Shown: positions 26,688 through 36,967, counted from the stretch's first letter. The stretch: 47,827 bases of DNA from Acetobacteraceae bacterium (GCA_009693795.1 SHWN01000002.1:1-47827); one strand, 5' to 3'. The notes: generated from the letters alone by a model not told the origin. A program made the numbers and translations.

Positions 26688-26851
26688 TGACAGAGCCCTC
26701 AGGCCCCCTCGACTATGCAGTTTCGCTCGCCGGACTGCCTCTGTTGTGGCGCTGCCCTGCAGAAGCTGGCCCATCGGGCGTTCCTCCATTCTGGAGAACT
26801 TAATACCCCATCAAACTCCGGGACTGAGCATCTAACGTTCAATCGCGCACA

Positions 26852-28447
26852 TTACGCGGCTATGTCTTCGCGGATCATGGTGGCGGCTTTTTCGCCGATC
26901 ATAATGGTGGGGGCGTTGGTGTTGCCGGTGGTGAGGGTGGGCATCACCGAGGCGTCGGCGATGCGCAGGCCGGTGAGGCCGCGGACGCGCAGGCGAGAAT
27001 CGACGACGGCGCCGGGGTCTTCGCCCATGCGGCAGGTGCCGACGGGGTGATAGATGGTGGTGCCGAAACGACGGGCGTAATCGGCCAGGGCGTCGTCCGA
27101 TTGCACCTCGGGGCCGGGCAGGATCTCGGCGACGCTGTGCTCGGCTAGGGCGGGTTGGGCGAAGATTTTTCGGACATAGCCCATGCCGGATTGCAGGACC
27201 TGCAAGTCGCTTTGCGCTGAGAGATAATTGGGGCGGATGATGGGTTTGGCGAATGGATCAGCGGAGGCGGCCATGATGCTACCGCGGCTATCGGGGCGGA
27301 CTGGGCAGATCGCGACCGTCATGCCTTTTTCGCGTTCGAGGGTGCCGAATTTGGTTGGGTCGTAGCTGGCAGGGGTAAACAGCAATTGCAGATCAGGGCT
27401 GGCAAGACCTTCACGCGAGCGGCAGAAAACCTGCGCGCTGGTGACGCCAAACGTTAAGGCGCCGTTGCCGGCGAGGGCGAACTTTACTGCCTCAGCCATC
27501 AGCGGCAGACCGCGCGAGAGCTGGTTGATGGACGTGGCGCTGCTCACGCGGTGCGAGACGCGCGTCACGTAATGATCCTGCAAATTGCCGCCGACATTGG
27601 CCATATCGTGGATCACGTCGACGCCGATGGATTGCAGATGTGCGGCGGGGCCGATGCCGGAGAGTTGCAGAAGATGCGGCGAATTCACCGTGCCACCCGA
27701 TAGAATAATTTCCCGCGTCGCGCGCAGTTCGCGGTCCTGGCCGTTTTGGCGGAAGGCGACGCCGACGCATTTCTTGCCGTCGAATAACAGGCGGGTGGCG
27801 ATCGAGTTGGTCTCTACGCGCAAATTCCGCCGCCCCTTTGCCGCCGCCAAAAATGTGCGGGCGGTGGAGCCGCGCCATTGGCCTTTACGGGTCATTTGCG
27901 AATAGCCGACACCTTCCTGTTCCTCGCCGTTTAGATCGCGCCGAAACGCATGGCCGGCCTGTTGCGCGGCGGCGACGAAGGCGTGCGTCAGGGGTAGGAT
28001 GGTGCGGTAATCCTCCACTTGCAGCACGCCACCTTTGCCGCGGAAATTCGGATCGCCGCCTTGCACGTAATTTTCCGATTTGCGGAAGACGGGCAGCACA
28101 TCGTCATAACTCCAGCCGCGCGCGCCCATTTGCGACCAGCCATCGAAATCGGCGGGATTACCGCGCACGTAGAGCATGCCGTTGATGGAGCTGGAGCCGC
28201 CGAGCGTCTTGCCGCGCGGCCAGTGAATGGCGCGCCCATTGGTGCCGGGTTCGGGCTGGGAAGCAAAATTCCAGTTAAGGGTTGGGTGATGAAGCAGCCT
28301 GAGAATCCCTGCGGGGATATGGATCCACGGATGCGAATCTTTCGGGCCGGCTTCCAGCAGCACCACGCGCGCGCCGGTTTCGCTCAGCCGGCTGGCGACG
28401 ACGCAGCCGGCGGAACCGGCGCCCACGACGATATATTCGGCATCCAT
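26852..28447 (-). CDS. GMC family oxidoreductase (choline dehydrogenase-like)
   Basis: YIVVGAGSAGCVVASRLSE, HWPRGKTLGGSSSINGMLYVRG, ILSGGTVNSPHLLQLSGIGP, YHPVGTCRMGEDPGAVVDSRLRVRG. Confidence 0.95.
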   Translation of the reverse strand: MDAEYIVVGAGSAGCVVASRLSETGARVVLLEAGPKDSHPWIHIPAGILRLLHHPTLNWNFASQPEPGTNGRAIHWPRGKTLGGSSSINGMLYVRGNPADFDGWSQMGARGWSYDDVLPVFRKSENYVQGGDPNFRGKGGVLQVEDYRTILPLTHAFVAAAQQAGHAFRRDLNGEEQEGVGYSQMTRKGQWRGSTARTFLAAAKGRRNLRVETNSIATRLLFDGKKCVGVAFRQNGQDRELRATREIILSGGTVNSPHLLQLSGIGPAAHLQSIGVDVIHDMANVGGNLQDHYVTRVSHRVSSATSINQLSRGLPLMAEAVKFALAGNGALTFGVTSAQVFCRSREGLASPDLQLLFTPASYDPTKFGTLEREKGMTVAICPVRPDSRGSIMAASADPFAKPIIRPNYLSAQSDLQVLQSGMGYVRKIFAQPALAEHSVAEILPGPEVQSDDALADYARRFGTTIYHPVGTCRMGEDPGAVVDSRLRVRGLTGLRIADASVMPTLTTGNTNAPTIMIGEKAATMIREDIAA

Positions 28448-28467
28448 ATGCTGTTCCTCACGCGCTT

Positions 28468-30552
28468 TCAGTTGGCGGCGATTGCCGCCAGCACCGTGCC
28501 CTCGGTAAGCAATTGCGGCAAGATGTGGCCAGCTTTGCCCAGGGGTAAACCGGCGGGAAAGAAGACATAAAGTGGCACACCGTCGCGCCCGTGCTCGCGC
28601 AAGAAGATGGTGATGGCATGGTCCTGGCGGGTCCAGTCGCCTTTTAAATAAACGATCTTTCGTTCCTCGAAGGCGACGCGGACCGCAGCGGGGGCCAGGG
28701 CGATCCGTTCATTCACCAGACAGGTGATGCACCAGGCGGCGGTCATGTTGACAAAAACCGGGCTTCCAGCGGCGCGCAGGGCAGCCAGACGGGCGGGTGA
28801 AAACGCTTCCACGCCGGCCGCAGCGAGCGGGCGCCCGGCCTCGGGCGGCTGGGCGGCGAGGCCGGGCAGCAAGGCCAGAGCAATCCCTAGCGCAAGGCTG
28901 GCCAGGGCATGAAATAGGCCCGGACGTGACGCCCGCTGCGCATGGCCCAAAGCCCAGCCGGCGACGCCGATCAACAAGGCTCCAGCTAAAACGAACAGCA
29001 CGCCGGACGGGCCGAGTAACTGGCTGACCACCCACACCAACCAGATGGTGGCAGCATACATGGGAAACGCCAGGATTTGCCGCAGCAGATCCATCCAGGG
29101 GCCGGGGCGCGGCAACGACCGTGCCAAGCCGGGGATCAACACCAGCGCGACATAGGGCGCGGCCAGGCCCAAGCCCATGGCCAGAAACACCGCCAATGTA
29201 ACGCCCGGGCTGGCGGCCAGGGCCGCGGCGATGGCGGCGCCCATGAAAGGGGCGGTGCACGGGGTGGCGACCAGGGCCGCGAGCAGGCCAGTGGCGAAAT
29301 TTCCTACCGCGCCGCCGCGCATTACCAGGGTTTGGCCCACTCCCGCGAGGCGGGTTGCAACCTGGAAAACGCCGGACAGATTGAGCCCGACGGCGAAAAA
29401 CACCCAGGCCATGACGGCGACGAAGGCCGGCGACTGGAACTGAAACCCCCAGCCCGCCGCCCCACCGGCCTGACGTGTCGCGAGCAGGGCAGAAGCCAGG
29501 ATGGCAAAAGCCGCCAGAATACCCAGCGTATAAAACGCCGCGCCTTGGCGGGCGGCGCGGCGCGGCTGGCCTGCAAGACCGGCAAGCGATACCGCCTTCA
29601 TGGCGAGCACGGGGAAGACGCAGGGCATCAAATTGAGGATCAGGCCGCCGAGAAAAGCGAACAAGGCAGCCTGGGCGAAGGGCAGGCGGACCGAGAAGGG
29701 CGATGGGGGGACCGTCAGCATGGCCGGCACACCCGGTATGTCGGACGGCCGCGACGCCGTCAGAGAAAATGCACTGCGTTGGCCGGCGCGGTCGGAAACC
29801 ACCAGCACCCCGGCGAAATCCGCCTCCAGAGCCCGCTCAGCCAAGCTCAGCCGCAAGGTCAGGCGGTCAGCATCCATGGCGACGGGCTGGGGCTTGCTGT
29901 GGGTAATCCGATCCGGGTCATAGGGAAAGAACCAGGCTTCCGCCGGCTGGGTCTGGGCAATGTCGGGGCTTGCGATCACCAGCGCGCCGTCTGCCGTAAT
30001 CTGTGCCGAGCCAGGGAGCAGGCGCGGCACGGTTTCTTCGGCCGCAACAAAAAGCGGCGTTTCGGCGGCGGGCAGGCCGGGCCCGCTGGCGAGGGCTAGG
30101 CGGAATTTACCTTCCTCCGGCACGCAGATTTTTTCACAGATGAGCCAGTTTGCGGTGGCTTCAATGGGGCCAATTTCGGCGCCTGGGGTGATCGTCACGG
30201 CGAGCAGCACATCCCCGGTATAGCCGTAGGTCATCAACGGGCCTTCGGGCAAGCGCTCGGGTGTCGGCCATGCGATCTTGGATGCCTGCGCGCCGGCGGG
30301 CAGCGTGACGGAAAAATCCGGCGGCAGGCCAGCATCGCCGGAATTGCGCCAATAGATGTGCCAGCCAGGGCTGAGGCGAAAGCGTAGGCCGAGGCGGAAG
30401 GGCTGCCCGGGCATGGGGGCGTCGGTGTCGGAGATGAGGGTGACACTGGCGCGCGGGCTGCGCACGGCGGTGCTTTCCGCCGCGCCGGCTGGGGCGGTCA
30501 CCGCTAGCAGCATCAGCAAGGCGACAAGCCAGAGTATGCGCATACGGTTCAT
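28468..30552 (-). CDS. DsbD/ScsB-like thiol:disulfide interchange protein (N-terminal DsbD-like domain, TM domain, thioredoxin-like C-terminus)
   Basis: Signal peptide, LILNLMPCVFPVLAMKAVSLAGLA, AALVATPCTAPFMGAAI, C-terminal VNMTAAWCITCLVNERIAL. Confidence 0.93.
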   Translation of the reverse strand: MNRMRILWLVALLMLLAVTAPAGAAESTAVRSPRASVTLISDTDAPMPGQPFRLGLRFRLSPGWHIYWRNSGDAGLPPDFSVTLPAGAQASKIAWPTPERLPEGPLMTYGYTGDVLLAVTITPGAEIGPIEATANWLICEKICVPEEGKFRLALASGPGLPAAETPLFVAAEETVPRLLPGSAQITADGALVIASPDIAQTQPAEAWFFPYDPDRITHSKPQPVAMDADRLTLRLSLAERALEADFAGVLVVSDRAGQRSAFSLTASRPSDIPGVPAMLTVPPSPFSVRLPFAQAALFAFLGGLILNLMPCVFPVLAMKAVSLAGLAGQPRRAARQGAAFYTLGILAAFAILASALLATRQAGGAAGWGFQFQSPAFVAVMAWVFFAVGLNLSGVFQVATRLAGVGQTLVMRGGAVGNFATGLLAALVATPCTAPFMGAAIAAALAASPGVTLAVFLAMGLGLAAPYVALVLIPGLARSLPRPGPWMDLLRQILAFPMYAATIWLVWVVSQLLGPSGVLFVLAGALLIGVAGWALGHAQRASRPGLFHALASLALGIALALLPGLAAQPPEAGRPLAAAGVEAFSPARLAALRAAGSPVFVNMTAAWCITCLVNERIALAPAAVRVAFEERKIVYLKGDWTRQDHAITIFLREHGRDGVPLYVFFPAGLPLGKAGHILPQLLTEGTVLAAIAAN

Positions 30553-30609
30553 ATCGTGCATCGGTGGTAAAAATGCCAGCGCTACGGCGTCATGCTACCA
30601 GCATCCCGC

Positions 30610-33042
30610 ATGACCCATTTTTCGTTTCCTGACCTACCCGTGGCCGACGCGTTGCCGGCGCTGTTGGCGGCGCTGGCGGATGGGCTCAATGCCGTGCTGG
30701 TGGCCCCGCCGGGCGCCGGCAAGACGACCCTGGTGCCGCTGCATCTGCTGCGGGCACCGTGGCGCGGCGATCAGCGCATCGTGATGCTGGAGCCACGCCG
30801 GCTAGCGGCGCGGGCGGCGGCGACGCGGATGGCATCCCTACTTGGCGAGGCTGTGGGCGAGACAGTGGGTTACCGGACGCGGATGGAAAGTGCGGTCTCC
30901 GCGCGGACCAGAATCGAGGTGGTGACGGAGGGCATATTGGTCCGCCGCTTGCAGTCCGATCCGGGGTTGGACGGCGTGGCGGCAGTAATTTTCGACGAGG
31001 TGCATGAACGGGCACTGGAGGGTGACCTAGCGCTCGCCTTTTGCCTGGATCTACAACGCGCGTTGCGCCCCGAATTTCGTCTGCTGGCGATGTCGGCGAC
31101 GCCGGATACGGCGCGGCTGGTAGCGTTGTTGGCGGCGGCGCTGATCGAGAGCCCCGGGAAAATATTTCCGGTGGTGGTGCGCCATGCGGGGCGCGATCTC
31201 GCGAGTGTGCGCGATTTGCCGGAGGCTATGGCCCGCGCGGTGCGGATGGCCTTGGCCGAGCATGAGGGAGATATTCTAGCATTTCTGCCGGGCATGGGGG
31301 ACATCAGGCGCACGCAAGCCGCGCTAGATCGCTGCGGGGCGCTGGTGTTGCCGCTGCATGGCGATCTGCCGGTGGCCGAGCAGGATCTTGCGTTGCGGCC
31401 GGCAGACGGACGGCGGGTGGTGCTGGCGACCTCGATCGCCGAAACATCTCTGACCGTGCCGGGGGTGCGGATTGTCATCGATGGCGGTTGGCGGCGGGCG
31501 CCGCGGCTAGATGCAGCGACGGGGCTGACAAGGCTTTCTACGCTGCGGATCAGCCGGGCGGCGGCGGAACAACGCTCCGGGCGCGCGGGGCGGGAAGCGC
31601 CGGGGGTGGCGATCCGGCTGTGGTCCCCTGCTCTGCATCGCGGGCTGGCGGCGCAGGAGAGGCCGGAGATTCTGGAAGCCGAACTGTCTTCCCTGTTGCT
31701 GGATTGCGCTGGTTGGGGCGCAGCGCCTGGTGATCTGCCGTTCGCCGACCCCCCCCCTCGGGGGCCGTTGGCGGCGGCGGCGGTGTTGCTGCGGGAATTG
31801 GGGGCGCTGGATAATGACGGCCGCATCACCGATACGGGACGGCGGATGGTGGTGCTGGGGGCGCATCCTAGGCTAGCGGCAATGATGCTGGCGGCGGGCT
31901 CGGCGGAAGAAGCGGCGTTGGCAGCGACTTTGGCGGCAATTCTAGAAGAACGAGATATGTTTCGCGGCCCCGAGGCTCCGGCCGATATCGGGCTGCGGCT
32001 GGCGGCCTTGGCCGCGGGCGATGCGGCGGCGGATCGCGGCGTGCTGGGGCGGGTGCGTCAGGCGGCAGGTCAGTATCGGCGGCGGTTGCGGCTGCCGGGC
32101 GGTGTGGTGCCCGATGGCGATGCGGGCATGTTGCTGGCGGCAGGGTTTCCTGACCGGATTGCGCAAGCGCGCGGGGAAATCGGCGCATTCCGGCTGTCCG
32201 GTGGCGGCGCCGGAAAATTGCCGCGCGCCGACAAGCTGGCGACGGCGCGCTTCCTGGTGGTGCCGGCACTGGAAATGAAGCTTTCCGCGCGCATCCGGCT
32301 GGCGGCGCCACTGGACCCCGATGCCTTGCCACAAGCGCTGGCGGTACGGGTAACGGAAACAGTGGAAACAACGCTCGACCCGACCTCCGGCGCGCTTTTG
32401 GCTCGGCGGCGGCGGCGGTTGGGAACAATTATCCTGTCCGACCGGATCGAGCAGGCCGATCCCACCGATCTGGCCGGCGCGCTGGCAGATACGATCGCGG
32501 GGCAAGGCTTGCGCCCGCTGGACTGGACCGAGGCGGCGCGGCAATGGCAGGCCCGTGTGGCGTGGATGCGGGGGCTGGAGACGGAAGCATGGCCGGACCT
32601 GTCTGATGCCGCCCTGATCGCCACGGTTCGCGATTGGCTGGCACCTTATTTGGTCGGCTGCACGAAGCTGGCAGACGCGGGGAAACTAGAGCTGCTGGCC
32701 ATCCTGCGCGACCGGCTGGGCCGGGAGGCGGTAGCTCGACTGGATCGGGACGTGCCGGTGGCCTTGGCCCTGCCGGCCGGCCGGGCTGTTATCGACTACA
32801 CGCAGCCCGAGCCCGTGGCCTCGGCACGGGCGCAGGCGTTTTTCGGCTTGGCGCAGACCCCGGTGCTGGCGGGCGGGCGGATCAAATTGAAACTGGCCTT
32901 GCTATCGCCGGCGCAACGTCCGGTGGCGATCACCGCCGATATCGCCGGGTTCTGGAAAACTGGCTGGGCCGATGTGCTCAAGGAGATGCGGGGGCGCTAT
33001 CCGAGGCATAACTGGCCGGAGGATGGGGGGAAGGGCGTCTGA
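30610..33042 (+). CDS. hrpB: ATP-dependent helicase HrpB
   Basis: VLVAPPGAGKTTLVPLHLL, VIFDEVHERALEGDLALAFCLDLQ, LATSIAETSLTVPGVRIVIDGG, EQRSGRAGREAPGVAIRLW. Confidence 0.96.
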   Translation: MTHFSFPDLPVADALPALLAALADGLNAVLVAPPGAGKTTLVPLHLLRAPWRGDQRIVMLEPRRLAARAAATRMASLLGEAVGETVGYRTRMESAVSARTRIEVVTEGILVRRLQSDPGLDGVAAVIFDEVHERALEGDLALAFCLDLQRALRPEFRLLAMSATPDTARLVALLAAALIESPGKIFPVVVRHAGRDLASVRDLPEAMARAVRMALAEHEGDILAFLPGMGDIRRTQAALDRCGALVLPLHGDLPVAEQDLALRPADGRRVVLATSIAETSLTVPGVRIVIDGGWRRAPRLDAATGLTRLSTLRISRAAAEQRSGRAGREAPGVAIRLWSPALHRGLAAQERPEILEAELSSLLLDCAGWGAAPGDLPFADPPPRGPLAAAAVLLRELGALDNDGRITDTGRRMVVLGAHPRLAAMMLAAGSAEEAALAATLAAILEERDMFRGPEAPADIGLRLAALAAGDAAADRGVLGRVRQAAGQYRRRLRLPGGVVPDGDAGMLLAAGFPDRIAQARGEIGAFRLSGGGAGKLPRADKLATARFLVVPALEMKLSARIRLAAPLDPDALPQALAVRVTETVETTLDPTSGALLARRRRRLGTIILSDRIEQADPTDLAGALADTIAGQGLRPLDWTEAARQWQARVAWMRGLETEAWPDLSDAALIATVRDWLAPYLVGCTKLADAGKLELLAILRDRLGREAVARLDRDVPVALALPAGRAVIDYTQPEPVASARAQAFFGLAQTPVLAGGRIKLKLALLSPAQRPVAITADIAGFWKTGWADVLKEMRGRYPRHNWPEDGGKGV

Positions 33043-33200
33043 CAGGGCCGGGGCCCCGCTGTTGGTAAATTTGACTCTCGGCAAGCCACAAAGGTTACAG
33101 CGATTTATAAATCCTATTCTTGTTGTGTCCCGGCGCGCGTGCCATGTCCTGAGGCATGGCGTCATAGTTGCTTCGCACAGTCACAGGAGAGTTTCAGACG

Positions 33201-34024
33201 ATGATGCCGGCGTTGGTCGTTCCTTCCCGCGTGTTGTGCGGCCTGGTTCTGGGCCTAGCGTTTTGTGCCTCGGTCTGGTTAGCCCGGTCTGCCCTGGCGC
33301 GTGGCCCGGCCTCGCCGCCGGAATTGCCCGGCACGCGCCTGAGTAGCAATTCCGAGAACGTTTTGGCGGGCGGCAACAGACCACGGGGCCGTGGCCTAGT
33401 TTTACCGTCGATCCGGCCGGGTTCATTGTGACCAATCGCCATGTTGTTGGGCGCGCGGATCACATCAAGGCAGCCCTCGCCGATAGCACGGAATCTGAGG
33501 CGCGGATGGTCGGTGCCGATGAGCTGACCGATATCGCGTTGTTGAAAGTGAACGCGCCGCGGCCCTTGCCCTTTGTGGCGCTTGGCGATTCCAAACAGAT
33601 GAAAGCGGGCGATTGGCTTATTGCCGCCGGCAATCCGTTTGGCCTGGGCGGGTCCGTCGGCATTGGCTTTGCCATCCCAAGCGATATCATGGTGCGCGTG
33701 GGGCAGGAATTGCGCGAAAAAAGCCGCATTAATTGCGGCCGACTGGGCGCCTCGGTGCAGGAAGCTCCAAGCACTGGCCTGGGGATAGCGGGCGTGGAGC
33801 GCACGGGGTCGGCAGCGCGCGAGGGATTGCAGCCGGGCAATGTCGTGATCACGGTGGATGGCGTGAAGGTGGAAACCGCGCGTGAACTGATCCGCGTGGT
33901 GGGGTGCAAACTTCCCGGCGCCAAAGTGACGCTGAATGTGCGCCGCCAGGCGCGTGACGTTGAAATTCCGGTGACCTTTGGGAAACGTCCCCCGACTTCA
34001 ACAGCCAACGGAGTAGAGGATTAG
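33201..34024 (+). pseudogene. DegP/HtrA-like serine protease remnant lacking the catalytic serine block
   Basis: Signal-peptide-like MMPALVVPSRVLCGLVLGLAFCASVWLARSALA in one frame; then DPAGFIVTNRHVVGRADHIKAAL...DELTDIALLKV...AAGNPFGLGGSVGIGFAIPSDIMVRV and PDZ region in another frame; no GNSGGP. Confidence 0.85.
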
Positions 34025-34027
34025 AGC

Positions 34028-34711
34028 ATGCGTATTCTCGTGGTGGAGGACGACAAGGATGTTGCCGGTTTCGTGGTCCGCGGGTTGAAGGAGGCCGGGC
34101 ATGTGGTGGAGCATGCCGATAATGGCCGCGATGGGCTTTTCCTCGCGGCCAGCGAGGCGTTCGACGCCATCGTGCTGGATCGCATGTTGCCGGGCGGCGT
34201 GGATGGGCTGCGCATTCTGGAAACCTTGCGGGGCCAGCAGAACACGGTGCCGGTGCTGTTTCTGTCCGCCATGGCGGAGGTGGATGACCGGGTGCGCGGA
34301 TTAAAGGCCGGTGGCGATGATTATGTGACCAAACCCTTCGCGTTTTCCGAATTGCTGGCGCGCGTGGAAGCGCTGGCGCGGCGTGGCAAAAGCGACGCGC
34401 CGGTGACGAAGTTAACCGCTGGAGATTTGGAGATAGATTTACTTTCGCGCCAGGTACGGCGTGCCGGACAGAAAATCGATTTGCAGCCGCGTGAATTTCG
34501 CTTGTTAGAGTATCTGATGCGCCATAGTGGTCAGGTAGTGACGCGCACGATGCTTCTGGAAGGCGTATGGGACTATCATTTTGATCCACAAACCAATGTG
34601 ATTGATGTGCATATCTCGCGCTTGCGTCAGAAGATCGACAAGCCGTTTGGCTCGGTTCTGATCCATACCGTGCGTAATGCCGGCTATATGGTGCGGGCCG
34701 AAACGGGGTGA
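34028..34711 (+). CDS. OmpR/PhoB family response regulator
   Basis: MRILVVEDDKDVAGFVVRGL, VLDRMLPGGVDGLRIL, KPFAFSELLARVEAL, winged-helix C-terminus DVHISRLRQKIDKPFGSVLIHTVRNAGYMV. Confidence 0.95.
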   Translation: MRILVVEDDKDVAGFVVRGLKEAGHVVEHADNGRDGLFLAASEAFDAIVLDRMLPGGVDGLRILETLRGQQNTVPVLFLSAMAEVDDRVRGLKAGGDDYVTKPFAFSELLARVEALARRGKSDAPVTKLTAGDLEIDLLSRQVRRAGQKIDLQPREFRLLEYLMRHSGQVVTRTMLLEGVWDYHFDPQTNVIDVHISRLRQKIDKPFGSVLIHTVRNAGYMVRAETG

Positions 34712-36312
34712 ATTTCTGGCCTCGCATGATCGGGCGGAATGATGCGGTGGCGGTGTCGCGTGACGACGCGCGGCCTGTTGTGCACCCGGTGCGGTCTCTG
34801 CTATCTCGCCTGCCTGCCTTTCTGCGTGCCTTTCTGCCTGCCTTTCTGCGTGCCGCAGCGTGGCTTCGCTTGTCATTACAGCGCTCGGCGGCGGGGCGTT
34901 TCGCCTGTATCTATGGAATTTTGCTGGCATTAAGTGCTGCGACTTTGGCGATGTTTCTGTGGTGGGCGACGGCGGGATTGCTCGACCGACAGACGGAGGC
35001 GGCGGTGCGCGCGGATGCGCAGGGCCTGTCAGAGCGGTGGCTGGACGGCAATCTGCCGGCGCTCATGCTCACCATCGATGACCGGTTGGCACAGAATATT
35101 GATGACGATGCGATTTACTTATTGGTGGACCCGCGCATGCGCCGGTTGGCCGGCAATCTTTCCGCCTGGCCGGCGGTGGTGACCGCGGCGAATGTTTGGC
35201 ATCAGCTGCCAGTGGAGCATGTGGGGGTGAAATCACTAGCGCGGGTGCAGCGGTTCGATCTGCCGGGCGGGTATCATTTGCTGGTCGGGCGCGATGTGCG
35301 GTTGCGCGTGCAGTTGCGCGAATTGCTGACCGATGCGCTGGTCTGGGCGTTGGTGGTCGTGGTGGGCATGGCCAGTATCGGCGCCGTGATTGCGCGCAAT
35401 TTGTTTCGGCGCACGATTGCGAATATATCCGATACCGCGACGGCGATCGCCGGAGGGAACTTCGCGCGCCGTGTGGCGTTGTCCGGGCGCGGTGATGAGT
35501 TTGATCAATTGGCCGACACGATCAATGACATGCTGGACCGGATCGGGCGGCTGATGGATGGGGTACGTCAGGTTTCCAACGCCATTGCGCATGATCTGCG
35601 CACCCCGATCGCACGCGCGCGCACCAAGCTGGAGGACGCCGCGCTGCACGCTCATGGCGAGGCCGATCTGCGCGCCGCCATCGAACAGGCGACCGGCGAT
35701 CTAGATGGAATTGTGCGGGTGTTTCAGGCCTTGCTGCGCATCGCGGAAATCGAGGCCGGATCCCGGCGCAGTGCTTTTGCGGCAGTGGATTTGGTGCCGC
35801 TGCTGGCGGATCTGGCGGAGCTTTATGGGGCGGTCGCCGAAGAGCGCGGTTTTACCTTCGTGCTGGACGTCCCCCCTGCCCTGCCGCTGCTGGGCGATCG
35901 GGATATGATTCAGCAAGCCGCCGCCAATCTGTTGGACAATGCGTTGAAGTTTTCGCCGCCCGGCGGCGCGGTGCGGCTGAACGCGCGTGCCACACGCAAT
36001 AGCGTGGAGATTATGGTCACGGACCAGGGGCCGGGTATTCTAGCCGCGGAGCGCGCGCATGCGACCGAGCGGTTTTACCGTGGCGAGGCCGCGCGCAGCA
36101 CGCCGGGCTCTGGGTTGGGACTTGCGCTGGTGCAGGCGGTGGCCCAGTTGCATGATGGGACGCTCGCCCTGGCCGACGCAGCACCTGGATTACAGGCGAT
36201 TCTGATCTTGCCGCGTGGAAATAATATTCTGTCAAACAATGGCGCCTATCCTGGCGGAATGGCTTTGGGCCTTGCATCGCCGGGTGGTGGAGATGTAGGA
36301 CGCGAACCATGA
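34708..36312 (+). CDS. Sensor histidine kinase
   Basis: HAMP-like region, QVSNAIAHDLRTPIARAR H-box, AAANLLDNALKFSPPGG N-box, DQGPGI, GSGLGLALVQAV. ATGA overlap with the regulator. Confidence 0.95.
   Translation: MNFWPRMIGRNDAVAVSRDDARPVVHPVRSLLSRLPAFLRAFLPAFLRAAAWLRLSLQRSAAGRFACIYGILLALSAATLAMFLWWATAGLLDRQTEAAVRADAQGLSERWLDGNLPALMLTIDDRLAQNIDDDAIYLLVDPRMRRLAGNLSAWPAVVTAANVWHQLPVEHVGVKSLARVQRFDLPGGYHLLVGRDVRLRVQLRELLTDALVWALVVVVGMASIGAVIARNLFRRTIANISDTATAIAGGNFARRVALSGRGDEFDQLADTINDMLDRIGRLMDGVRQVSNAIAHDLRTPIARARTKLEDAALHAHGEADLRAAIEQATGDLDGIVRVFQALLRIAEIEAGSRRSAFAAVDLVPLLADLAELYGAVAEERGFTFVLDVPPALPLLGDRDMIQQAAANLLDNALKFSPPGGAVRLNARATRNSVEIMVTDQGPGILAAERAHATERFYRGEAARSTPGSGLGLALVQAVAQLHDGTLALADAAPGLQAILILPRGNNILSNNGAYPGGMALGLASPGGGDVGREP
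34810..34857 (+). repeat. 12-nt tandem repeat x4 (24-nt higher-order unit x2) coding LPAF LRAF LPAF LRAA
   Basis: ctgcctgccttt ctgcgtgccttt ctgcctgccttt ctgcgtgccgca. Confidence 0.93.
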
Positions 36313-36758
36313 AGCTATTTTGGGTTCCTCGGTCGGGCGCGACGATGTTGCTCACCTTGCTGGCGCTGGCGCCGCTGCCGGCCTGGGGGCAGGAAGGTCC
36401 GATTCCGCTGTTGCCGGCGCCGGCGCCGCGAATGGCCAGCCAGGCCAATCTGGGTGGATCGACAACCGTCACCGCCGCGACAGAGACTGTCACCATGGGC
36501 AGTGCCGCCACGATGGGTGCAGCTGCCGGCAGCCTGCGAACGACGACGGATTCGGCGGAGTATTGCACCGAGCTGCATGGCCGGGTTGATATTCTGGTCC
36601 GCGATGCCAAGACGCCAAAAGCGGAACAAGCGCTGAGCCTGTCACAAGAGGGTGAACGGCTGTGCAAGCATGGCCAGATGCGCAGTGGCATTCTGCATCT
36701 GCGGCGGGCTTTTATCCTCACTCGCCCGCCGGAGGGATCCCCGGAGGCCGGGCGCTGA
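36309..36758 (+). CDS. Secreted protein of unknown function, third gene of the two-component operon
   Basis: 149 aa, signal peptide LLTLLALAPLPAWGQE; starts at ATGA overlap with the kinase stop. Confidence 0.65.
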   Translation: MKLFWVPRSGATMLLTLLALAPLPAWGQEGPIPLLPAPAPRMASQANLGGSTTVTAATETVTMGSAATMGAAAGSLRTTTDSAEYCTELHGRVDILVRDAKTPKAEQALSLSQEGERLCKHGQMRSGILHLRRAFILTRPPEGSPEAGR

Positions 36759-36783
36759 CCTGACAAAAGCCGGCGGGCGTTGA

Positions 36784-36967
36784 TCTTACCGGGGCCGCTC
36801 TAGGGTCTGCCCGGAGAGTTTATGTATGATTGCATAGCTTTTGGGCATGAGCCTGATCGAGGCCACACGCAGGAAGGCGAGGCCCTTGTGGTTCAGGCAC
36901 TCCCAGTCCTTGGCGAGCCTGCGGCATCGATTGAGCCACGCGAAGGTGCGCTCCACAACCCACCGCT
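36784..36967 (-). mobile_element. IS5-family transposase C-terminal fragment
   Basis: [41 protein letters not shown]. Confidence 0.85.

Noticed and set aside
29077-30099. 340-aa plus-strand ORF rich in Gly/Gln/Arg
   Set aside because: Antisense to the DsbD-like gene; no family resemblance.
30870-31829. 319-aa minus-strand ORF
   Set aside because: Antisense to hrpB; Ser/Arg-rich shadow frame.
34810-34857. Short regular repeats considered as CRISPR-like
   Set aside because: Contiguous 12-nt units without spacers, inside a coding frame.
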